In this document: positions 57,636-64,000 of the stretch, piece after piece
How the letters are laid out: each line of letters starts with the position of its first letter
Position numbering within the stretch: the first letter of the stretch is position 1
Assembly: GCF_000147815.2 (NCBI RefSeq)
Contig: NC_015957.1
Coordinates: 9,362,001 to 9,426,000, forward strand
DNA: 64,000 bases
DNA from: Streptomyces violaceusniger Tu 4113
GTDB lineage: Bacteria > Actinomycetota > Actinomycetes > Streptomycetales > Streptomycetaceae
Direction: 5' to 3'
Notes under the pieces: model-generated
The model's input: only the letters and a program-made list of their open reading frames with translations
Told to the model about the DNA's origin: nothing
The model's database searches: none
Translations under genes and position numbers: made by a program

Positions 57636-57782
57636 GCCCTGTCCGGTGGATCTTCGTGCCTGTGACATCAGCGGCTGCCGCCGCGGGGCCCGCGGCGTCT
57701 GGTGCCGGGGGCACCTCCCAGCGGTAGCTGGGGGCGCCGTGCCAGGCGTCGCGGGCCCGCGAAGATCCACCGGACAGGGCCT
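57634..57782. mobile_element. 149-bp MITE-like element with 23-bp perfect terminal inverted repeats
   Basis: AGGCCCTGTCCGGTGGATCT plus TCG at 57634-57656 is the exact reverse complement of 57760-57782. The interior carries the 28-bp interspersed repeat (57707-57734) and further GC palindromes. It lies between convergent genes, its first bases being the last two of the GGDEF-EAL stop codon. No target-site duplication is visible. The ends resemble those of small non-autonomous IS-derived elements. It could also act as a bidirectional terminator. Confidence 0.75.
57707..57734 (-). repeat. interspersed 28-bp repeat, copy 3 (inverted)
   Basis: GGGGGCACCTCCCAGCGGTA followed by GCTGGGGG. This is the reverse complement of the copies at 18869 and 19009 with one mismatch. 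It forms the centre of the MITE-like element. Confidence 0.85.
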
Positions 57783-57786
57783 GGGG

Positions 57787-58914
57787 CTACGCCTCCGTCT
57801 GCGCCGTCGGGAGATCGTAGGCATCGGCGATCAGCTCGTACGAGCGCAGACGGGCGTCACGGCCGTGCGCATTGGCCGTGATCTTGATTTCGTCCACTCC
57901 GGTGCGCTTGATCAGCCCGTCGAGCCCCTCGCGGACCTGGTCCGGGGTGCCGTATTCGACGTTGGCGAGCCAGCTGTTGATGAAGTCGCGCTCGATCTCG
58001 TTGAACTCATACGCCTCGGCCTCCTCGGGCGTCGGCACCAGGCCGGGGCGGCCGGTGCGCAGCCGGACCATGGCTAGGGCGCCGGTGAGCACCTGCCGGT
58101 GGGCCTCCTTCTCGTCCTCGGCGGCGAAGGCCGAGACGCCGATCGAGGCGTACGGCCGGTCCAGCGCGGCGGACGGCCGGAAGGTCTCGCGGTAGAGGTC
58201 GAGCGCGGGGACGGTGTTGGCCGCGGAGAAGTGGTGGGCGAAGGAGAACGGCAGACCGAGCATCCCGGCGAGCCGGGCGCTGAATCCGCTGGAGCCCAGC
58301 AGCCAGATCGAGGGCCGGTCGGCGGACTGGACCCCGCCGGGCACGGTGCCCTGCACCGGCCCCGGCACCGCGTGGATACGGGCGTAGCGGTGGCCGTCGG
58401 GGAAGTCGTCGTCGAGGAAGCGGGTCAGCTCGGCGAGCTGCTGGGGGAAGTCGTCGGCGCCCTCGCGCAGCCGGTCGGTGCGGCGCAGGGCGGCGGCCGT
58501 GGCCCCGTCGGTGCCGGGCGCGCGGCCGAGGCCGAGGTCCACCCGGCCGGGGGCGAGCGCCTCCAGGGTGCCGAACTGCTCGGCGATGACCAGCGGGGCG
58601 TGGTTGGGGAGCATCACCCCGCCCGAGCCCAGCCGGATCCGCTCGGTGTGCGCGGCGAGATGGGCCAGGATCACCGCCGGTGAGGTGCTGGCGACCCCGG
58701 GCATGGAGTGGTGCTCGGCGACCCAGAAGCGGTGGAAGCCCCGGCGCTCGGTGAGCCGGGCGAGCTCGGTGGTGGTCCGCAGCGCCTCGGCGGCCGTCAC
58801 CCCGCTGCCGACGGTCGCGAGGTCCAGCACCGACAGGGGCACCGGTGCGCTGCCGAGGGGCCGGGCCCGGATGGTGTCCTGCTGGTCGTCTCGCCGGTCC
58901 TGCTCATCGGCCAC
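57787..58914 (-). CDS. LLM-class flavin-dependent oxidoreductase (luciferase-like)
   Basis: 375 residues from GTG 58914 (GGGAGG upstream). A TIM-barrel luciferase-like monooxygenase: [40 protein letters not shown] (the AEHH hallmark), [40 protein letters not shown]. This subgroup (bacterial-luciferase-like, MsnO8/YhbW type) uses FMNH2 to oxidise small organic compounds or acts with F420. The substrate is unknown. Transcribed alone, convergent with the GGDEF-EAL gene across the MITE-like element. Confidence 0.94.
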   Translation of the reverse strand: MADEQDRRDDQQDTIRARPLGSAPVPLSVLDLATVGSGVTAAEALRTTTELARLTERRGFHRFWVAEHHSMPGVASTSPAVILAHLAAHTERIRLGSGGVMLPNHAPLVIAEQFGTLEALAPGRVDLGLGRAPGTDGATAAALRRTDRLREGADDFPQQLAELTRFLDDDFPDGHRYARIHAVPGPVQGTVPGGVQSADRPSIWLLGSSGFSARLAGMLGLPFSFAHHFSAANTVPALDLYRETFRPSAALDRPYASIGVSAFAAEDEKEAHRQVLTGALAMVRLRTGRPGLVPTPEEAEAYEFNEIERDFINSWLANVEYGTPDQVREGLDGLIKRTGVDEIKITANAHGRDARLRSYELIADAYDLPTAQTEA

Positions 58915-59077
58915 GGTGGCCCGCCTCCCTGGTCGCACTGCGGTGGGCGTACGTCTGTCCAGATATCTCTGTCTGGGTACGCCTCTACGTCTACCGCCTG
59001 CATTCAACCGGAGAAAGGCTCCGCTTTATTCCCAGCCGCTGCGCCCCCACCTCTGTCTCCCCGGCCCCGCATATGGC

Positions 59078-59120
59078 CGGGTCCGCCGCCACCTGGGGAG
59101 GAGGTGTGGCGGCGGACCCG
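59078..59120 (-). terminator. hairpin terminator after the phospholipase-C-like gene
   Basis: CGGGTCCGCCGCCAC and its exact complement form a 15-bp stem with a 13-nt loop, beginning 32 bp beyond the minus-strand stop at 59152. There is no T-tract. Confidence 0.75.
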
Positions 59121-59151
59121 ACGGCGGTGTGCCGTGCGCGCGCGGACGGGC

Positions 59152-61026
59152 CTAGCCCGCGGTCCGCACGGTACGGCGACGGTGGATGGCCAGCGCCGTA
59201 CCGGCGCCGCCGAGCACCAGCACACCCGCCGTGAGGCCGATGGGCAGCGCGACGGAGGCGCCCCGGTCGTCGGCGAGACGCCGGGTGGTCAGGGCCTTGG
59301 CGGCCGCCGCGTTCACGATCGGGGCGTGGGCGGCCAGCGCGGAGGTCGTGTAATGACCGGCCTTCTGGACCGACGCGACCGAACCGTCGGACTTCAGCAG
59401 CACCTGGGTGTTGTTGGGGTGGCGGAAGTCGAACAGCCCGGAGAGGGAGTTCGCCCGGCTGTCGAAGGAGGCGTCACCGATCCGGCCGGTGTGCCAGTTG
59501 TCCTCGATGAAGCGGGTGATCGACGTCTGCTCGGTCTGGGTGTGGTCGACCTTGTTGGCCTTGCTGAAGGGGGAGATCACCAGCAGCGGCTGCCGGGGGC
59601 CGGGGCCACAGCGGTCCTGGTAGCCGGCCGCGGGCTTCGGGCCGGACTGACAGGCGGGGCTGTCGGTGGCCTTGCCGTTGGAGCCGGCGGTCTTGTCCTT
59701 CGACCCGTTGAGCGGCTTGGCGTAGGCGTGGTCGTACCAGCCGTCGCTGTCGTCGTACGCGACGACGACCGCGGTGTCCTTCCACTGCGGCGACTTCTGG
59801 ATCGCGTTGATCTGCTTGACCAGGAAGTGCTGCTCGTCGACCGGGTCGGAGTAGGCGGCGTGGCCGTCCTGGTACTCGGCGGCCTTCAGGAAGCTGACGG
59901 CCGGCAGCTGGCCCGTCTTGAGCGCCGCGTCGAAGTCGGTGAGGTCGTAGTTGTGGTTGGCCTGACCGCTCCGGCCGATCTCCCGCACATTCTTCGGCGG
60001 GAGGTGATGCGGGTTGGCCGTGGACTTGTAGTACTGGAACGGCGCGTGGTGCGGGCTGTAGTCCACCGACTCGGCGCCGCCGACGTTCTTATGGGTGGTG
60101 CCGGAGCACTTGGCGTAGTGGTCCTGCTCACCGTCCCAGGCGGTGCTGGGCCGGAAGCCGCCCTGGAACCAGCCCCAGGTCACGTCCTTGGCGTTGAGCA
60201 GATCGCCGAGGTTCCTGCCCTGCATGCGGGCCAGGGCGTTCGCGCTGGTGTGGTCCTTGTTGGAGCAGTCGTCGAAGGCCGGATCCGGGTCGTTGATCAC
60301 CGTGCCGACGCCCTTGGCATCCGGCGAGGCCACCGTGTACGCGTCCGGCTTGTCGGTCTGCTGGGGGTTCTCGGTGGAGGACTTGGGGTCGGTGGAGATC
60401 ACGCCGTGGGTCTGGCCCGAGATCAGCTCCAGCGCTCCGGGGGAGGAGGGGCCGTAGGCCGAACTGAAGGAACGGTCGCTCATCGCATAGTGCTGGGCGT
60501 AGTTCCACAGGCCGGTGACGGTGTTGCCGTCGTAGTAGTCCATCACCAGACCGGGCTCGCCGAACAGCCCGGTGCACTTGCTGACCTCGGTGTTCTCCAC
60601 GAACTTATCGGCCTTGCCGCCATTGGCCGCGTACTGCTCGGGTCCGTAGGAATGGTTCTGGTCGCAGGTCATGGCCTGGTCGCTGGCCAGCCGCTTGGGC
60701 TTGTAGAGATTGGGGTTCTTCTTCAGCAGCCCGGCGTGCGCCAGGGTGTCGATGTTCTTGGGGGTGTGCTTGGACGGCGTGAACTTCGTGCCGTCCGTGT
60801 TCGCCGCCTTCGGGTACGTGCCGAAGTAGTGATCGAACGAGATGTTCTCGTCGAAGATCACCACCACATGCTTCACCGGGGTCGCGGTGTCGCCGCCCTT
60901 GGAGGGCGCGGCCCATGCGGGGGCCACCCCGCCCACGGTCGCCAGGGCCGCGGCGCCGGCCAGGGCACCCCAGCGCGCGACCCGGCCACATCGTCGGCCG
61001 CCTTCGGATCCTGCCGTGCCGCCCAT
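59152..61026 (-). CDS. secreted phospholipase C/acid-phosphatase-like phosphoesterase
   Basis: 624 residues from ATG 61026, chosen because GGAGG lies 6 nt upstream; ATG 61041 is an alternative. The signal peptide ends near PAWAAPS. The phosphoesterase family (PF04185) signature is HVVVIFDENISFDHYFGTYP near the N-terminus. Later markers are CDQNHSYGPEQYAANGGK, DRSFSSAYGPSSPGALELIS, PQWKDTAVVVAYDDSDGWYD and PGPRQPLLVISPFSKANKVD. A C-terminal membrane anchor, VALPIGLTAGVLVLGGAGTA followed by IHRRRTVR, suggests attachment to the cell surface. It hydrolyses phospholipids or other phosphoesters outside the cell and is probably phosphate-regulated, although no PHO box was identified. Confidence 0.93.
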   Translation of the reverse strand: MGGTAGSEGGRRCGRVARWGALAGAAALATVGGVAPAWAAPSKGGDTATPVKHVVVIFDENISFDHYFGTYPKAANTDGTKFTPSKHTPKNIDTLAHAGLLKKNPNLYKPKRLASDQAMTCDQNHSYGPEQYAANGGKADKFVENTEVSKCTGLFGEPGLVMDYYDGNTVTGLWNYAQHYAMSDRSFSSAYGPSSPGALELISGQTHGVISTDPKSSTENPQQTDKPDAYTVASPDAKGVGTVINDPDPAFDDCSNKDHTSANALARMQGRNLGDLLNAKDVTWGWFQGGFRPSTAWDGEQDHYAKCSGTTHKNVGGAESVDYSPHHAPFQYYKSTANPHHLPPKNVREIGRSGQANHNYDLTDFDAALKTGQLPAVSFLKAAEYQDGHAAYSDPVDEQHFLVKQINAIQKSPQWKDTAVVVAYDDSDGWYDHAYAKPLNGSKDKTAGSNGKATDSPACQSGPKPAAGYQDRCGPGPRQPLLVISPFSKANKVDHTQTEQTSITRFIEDNWHTGRIGDASFDSRANSLSGLFDFRHPNNTQVLLKSDGSVASVQKAGHYTTSALAAHAPIVNAAAAKALTTRRLADDRGASVALPIGLTAGVLVLGGAGTALAIHRRRTVRTAG

Positions 61027-61182
61027 CCCATGCCTCCACATGATTCGCGATTCACGCCTGCGCCTGATCCTGTGCCGCGGGCAGGACTCTCCGATGGAAT
61101 CCATGGAGGCGGCCGAGTGAACAGAGGGTCAGAAGAATCCAAGGAACTCTTGAGGTGTTCTTGACCGGAAGGTGGGGCGGTG

Positions 61183-62403
61183 TCAGGACAGAAGGGTCCG
61201 TCCCAGCCAGTCCGAGCGGTCCTTCACACCGGGAAGCGCGAAGAAATAGCCCCCGCCGAAGGGGGTGATGTAGTCCACCAGCGGCTCCCCCGCCAGACGC
61301 TTCTGCACGGTTTCGAACTGACGCGCGAGATCCTGCTGATAGCAGCAGAACAGCAGCCCCATGTCCAGATTACCGTTGGCGTCCATGCCCCGGTCGTAGT
61401 TGTAGGTACGGCGGAGTATGCGCTGGTCCTCGGTCCGGGCGGTGCGCGGATTGGCCATCCGTATATGGCTGTCCAGCGGAATGATGTCGCCCTTGGGGTC
61501 CTGTGCGTAGCGCGGGGTGTCGAACTCGTGCTGACCGTCCAGCGGGGCGCCCGAGTCCCGGTTGCGGCCGAACATGCGCTCCTGCTCGCTGATCGACACC
61601 CGGTCCCAGAACTCCACCAGCATCCGGATCAGCCGGATCACCTGATAGCTGCCGCCGGTCGTCCAGGCCGGCTCGGCGGAGTGGGCGCCCACCCACACCA
61701 GACGGTCCATCGCACGGGCGTCATCGGTGTCCGGGTTGGCGGTGCCGTCCTTGAACCCCATGTGGTTGCGCGGGGTGCCGGACGGGCGCGGCGGGCTGAC
61801 GAAGCCGTCGACGCGCCAGCGGATCTGCAGCGCGCCCCGGGTGTGCCGGGCGATATCGCGCAGCGCGTGCAGCACCGTGTCCGTGCTGTCGGCGCAGAGC
61901 TGAAGGCTCAGATCGCCATGGCACCAGTCGGGGTCGAGATCGTCGTCGGGGAAGGACCGCATCGCGGTCAGCCGCCGGGGCTTGCGGTCCCGCAGTCCGT
62001 ACCGCTCGTCGAACAGCGAGGCGCCCACGCCGACCGTCGCGGTCAGCCGGTCGGCGGCCACCTGGGAGCCCAGGGTGCCGGAGTCGGCGGGCGGCGCGGT
62101 GATCCCGACCGGGTCGGGAGTGCCTCCGGTGGTGAGAAAACGGCACCGCTCGGTGAGCGTACGGAAGGCGTCGGCCAGCTCCTCGCGCCCCTCGGCCATG
62201 GCGTCGAAGGCGATGAGCGCGGTGGCCCGCTGGGGCGGGGTGAGGATGCCGGCCTGATGGGCGCCGTGGAAGGGGACGCGGGTGGGCTTCTTCTCCGGCT
62301 CCCCCTCCTTCGCGGCCGCCGTGCCCCCGGCCGCGCCTGCCACCGCGCCGACCGTGCCCGCGGCCGCGCCCAGCAGAAAGCCCCTGCGCAGCACCTCGCT
62401 CAC
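61183..62403 (-). CDS. efeB: Dyp-type haem peroxidase EfeB
   Basis: 406 residues from GTG 62403, overlapping the EfeO stop by 4 bp (GTGA). A twin-arginine signal ([20 protein letters not shown]) directs export of the folded haem protein. The Dyp signature [16 protein letters not shown] supplies the catalytic Asp, the proximal histidine lies in [20 protein letters not shown], and [16 protein letters not shown] plus [20 protein letters not shown] are typical of EfeB/YcdB. It releases iron from haem or oxidises ferrous iron for uptake together with EfeO. The permease EfeU is not encoded on either side. Confidence 0.95.
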   Translation of the reverse strand: MSEVLRRGFLLGAAAGTVGAVAGAAGGTAAAKEGEPEKKPTRVPFHGAHQAGILTPPQRATALIAFDAMAEGREELADAFRTLTERCRFLTTGGTPDPVGITAPPADSGTLGSQVAADRLTATVGVGASLFDERYGLRDRKPRRLTAMRSFPDDDLDPDWCHGDLSLQLCADSTDTVLHALRDIARHTRGALQIRWRVDGFVSPPRPSGTPRNHMGFKDGTANPDTDDARAMDRLVWVGAHSAEPAWTTGGSYQVIRLIRMLVEFWDRVSISEQERMFGRNRDSGAPLDGQHEFDTPRYAQDPKGDIIPLDSHIRMANPRTARTEDQRILRRTYNYDRGMDANGNLDMGLLFCCYQQDLARQFETVQKRLAGEPLVDYITPFGGGYFFALPGVKDRSDWLGRTLLS

Positions 62404-63647
62404 CGGGTCCTCCGCACATCCATCAGCGCCGCCACCTGCGCCAGCCGCTCCACCAGCGCGCCCGCGTCCGCGTTGAGCCGCTGGCGGTCGGTGCGGCTCA
62501 GCCGGTCCAGCGGGGTCCAGCGGTCCCCGTGGTGCGAGCGCTCCAGGGTCCGCTCGGTGCGGTCCAGGTCGCTCTTCAGCTCGGGCAGCCACGGGGCACG
62601 GGGCTTCAGCAGCGGCTCCAGCCGGGTCAGCACGGCCCGGCTGCCGTCGAGGTTGGCCCGCGCGGTGGCCACATTGGTGCCGCTGCCGTAGTCGGTGCGG
62701 CCGGTCAGCTCGAACTGCACGGTGTTCTCCATGATTTCGTGCGCCCGCAGGCCCAGGTCGGCCGGATCCATCCGCTCCTGCGGCCAGTCGTCCCGCAGCC
62801 CTCGGACGTCCTTGACGAGCCGGTCGGCGACCGGGCCCAGGGAGCTCGCGGACTGGCCGTGCCACAGGCCGTACTCGAGGCGGTGGAATCCGGTGAAGTC
62901 CGAGGCATGGACCCCGCCGGACAGCCCCGCCGTGGTGCCGTTGATGGCCCCGTCGGCGTCGCCGAAGGCACCATAGGCGGCGCCCATCCGCTCGTACACC
63001 AGATGGGCGGGCAGCCAGGCCGCACGGGCCGTGGCCAGGTCACCGCGGCGGATGGCCGAGCGCAGCGCGTCCGTGCGCCGCACCAGCTCGTCCATCCGGC
63101 CCGTCACCCACTTCTGGTAGGCGATGGTGGGCGGGATCAGATCCTGCTGGCCGACCGGAACCGCGGCCGGTCCACCGCCCCGCGCCGGTCCGGGGACGGT
63201 GACGGTGGGTCCGGTGACCGCGTCCACCTCCTCGGGCAGGCAGACGAAGGCGTAGGAGCCGCCGCCGAGCGTGACGCTCAGCGGTCTGCTGGTGCCGGGG
63301 CCCAGGCCCTCCACCTCTCCGTAGACGGCGCCGTTCGCCGGATCGGTGAGATAGACCTCGGCCGGTCTGCTGGAGGTGTTCCGCAGATCGAAGACCTGCT
63401 TGCCACGGGTGGCATCGGTCCAGCCGCGGCCGCAGCCGCCCTCGGACACCTCGACGGAGGTGTGCCGAAGCCCGTCCGATGCCTTCGCGGGCGCGCTTGC
63501 GCTCGCGGAGGGGTTCGCACGAGGGCCGTCCGAGGAGTCTCCGCCGACCGCCAGCACGCCGATTCCGACGGCCGCGGCCACCGTCACCGCACCGGCGACC
63601 AGCAGATAACGTGCCGGCGGGACCGGGGAGAGATGTTGGCGACGCAC
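62400..63647 (-). CDS. efeO: iron-uptake periplasmic protein EfeO (cupredoxin plus M75)
   Basis: 415 residues from GTG 63647. N-terminal signal anchor [21 protein letters not shown] cupredoxin-like domain (about 55-145: [35 protein letters not shown]) is followed by an M75/imelysin domain. In that domain, [13 protein letters not shown] carries the HxxE-type metal site and [20 protein letters not shown] a conserved helix. This is the EfeO architecture, binding ferrous or ferric iron outside the membrane. It is coupled to efeB. The 139 bp upstream show no DmdR/Fur-like box that I can recognise. The start is uncertain for lack of a clear ribosome-binding site. Confidence 0.94.
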   Translation of the reverse strand: MRRQHLSPVPPARYLLVAGAVTVAAAVGIGVLAVGGDSSDGPRANPSASASAPAKASDGLRHTSVEVSEGGCGRGWTDATRGKQVFDLRNTSSRPAEVYLTDPANGAVYGEVEGLGPGTSRPLSVTLGGGSYAFVCLPEEVDAVTGPTVTVPGPARGGGPAAVPVGQQDLIPPTIAYQKWVTGRMDELVRRTDALRSAIRRGDLATARAAWLPAHLVYERMGAAYGAFGDADGAINGTTAGLSGGVHASDFTGFHRLEYGLWHGQSASSLGPVADRLVKDVRGLRDDWPQERMDPADLGLRAHEIMENTVQFELTGRTDYGSGTNVATARANLDGSRAVLTRLEPLLKPRAPWLPELKSDLDRTERTLERSHHGDRWTPLDRLSRTDRQRLNADAGALVERLAQVAALMDVRRTR

Positions 63648-63786
63648 GGCTGCATGCTAGGCGCAGTCCGATAAGCGGAATGCCATGATGGCGAAAGAGC
63701 GACACGGAATTCGGCCGGGATTCAGCTCCCCGTCACCGACCCCTCGGCCACCGTGCCGCGCCCCTCCGCGACCGGACGACCCGCCG

Positions 63787-64000
63787 CTATCCGCCGCTCC
63801 GGGCGAAGAGCGTGCCCAGCCGGTCATGGACCGGATCGCGGCCCAGCAGCCGCAGCCCCTCCCAGACCGTGACCTGGTTGGCCGTGAGCACCGGCTTGCC
63901 CAGCTCCGCCTCCAGATCCGGAATCCAGGCGGCGGTGTGCAGGGCGGTGTCCGGAAGGAGCACCGCCTGGGCCTCGGGGTGGTCCCCGGCGCGGGCCAGC
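63787..64000 (-). CDS. Asp/Glu racemase or maleate isomerase-like protein (5' end outside window)
   Basis: The minus strand up to base 64000 encodes the last 70 or so residues, ending at TAG 63787. AQAVLLPDTALHTAAWIPDL, EAELGKPVLTANQVTVWEGL and RLLGRDPVHDRLGTLFARSG match the C-terminus of the aspartate/glutamate racemase superfamily, particularly maleate cis-trans isomerase and arylmalonate decarboxylase types (the second catalytic cysteine is replaced by Thr or Asp in this fragment). Only the tail is visible, so the activity cannot be judged. Confidence 0.75.
   Translation of the reverse strand, partial: LARAGDHPEAQAVLLPDTALHTAAWIPDLEAELGKPVLTANQVTVWEGLRLLGRDPVHDRLGTLFARSGG

Noticed and set aside
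57634..57782. Target-site duplication proving recent transposition of the MITE-like element
   Set aside because: The flanks (GGCT on the left, GGGG on the right) do not form a duplication, so mobility remains an inference from the inverted repeats.

Overview
The window is high-GC actinomycete DNA and almost certainly Streptomyces. Many starts are GTG, stop/start overlaps of the ATGA or GTGA type are frequent, and there are XRE-DUF5753/DUF6879 regulators, a cebR-cebEFG-bglC cellobiose locus, a SARP regulator, Dyp/EfeO proteins and rare TTA codons. I see no prophage, integrase, CRISPR array or rRNA. There is one tRNA gene.

Layout. 1-11.6 kb: small regulatory and accessory genes, including an XRE-DUF5753 operon, a SLOG-like/XRE-TPR pair, a HATPase-phosphotransferase cluster, MerR and winged-helix regulators, a STAS protein, and a Clp_N-HTH protein with an apparently leaderless, operator-embedded promoter. 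11.7-13.3 kb: a secreted N,N-dimethylformamidase-like protein. 13.4-25.2 kb: a cellulose-degradation island. It holds a CBM2 secreted-protein pseudogene split by a TnpB element, a coupled GH5-GH6 cellulase operon, cebR, the ABC importer cebEFG and beta-glucosidase bglC, with four CebR-type boxes. The GH5, GH6 and cebE genes each carry a TTA (bldA-type) codon. 25.4-35.2 kb: an orphan cytochrome b (qcrB paralogue), a GH18 chitinase, a two-component system, a spermidine-synthase-like protein, an XRE-TPR regulator and a histidine phosphatase. 35.5-40.9 kb: a PAP2 membrane protein, then a coupled three-gene operon encoding a Cas4/RecB-like Fe-S nuclease, an unrecognised protein and an SF1B (Dna2/Upf1-like) helicase. 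41.3-42.6 kb: small conserved genes and tRNA-Lys(CTT).

42.6-53.1 kb is a candidate RiPP (thiazole/oxazole-modified peptide) locus. A short peptide ending in a Cys-Ile-Cys-Thr core lies directly before a fused ThiF-like/YcaO cyclodehydratase. Around it are a divergent SARP regulator with a heptameric direct repeat, an FAD monooxygenase, a GlxA-type regulator, an SDR-like protein, a glycosyltransferase and a convergent NarL-type two-component pair. 53.3-64 kb: a decayed fatty-acyl-AMP-ligase fragment, an M6 metalloprotease, a PAS-GGDEF-EAL protein, a 149-bp MITE-like element, an LLM-class oxidoreductase, a secreted phospholipase-C-like enzyme, efeB-efeO without an EfeU permease, and the 3' end of an Asp/Glu racemase-like gene.

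The two most promising undescribed systems are the RiPP locus (precursor 48447-48713, synthase 48721-51081) and the split Dna2-like nuclease-helicase operon (36323-40943). All functional calls come from reading the sequence. No database search was run.
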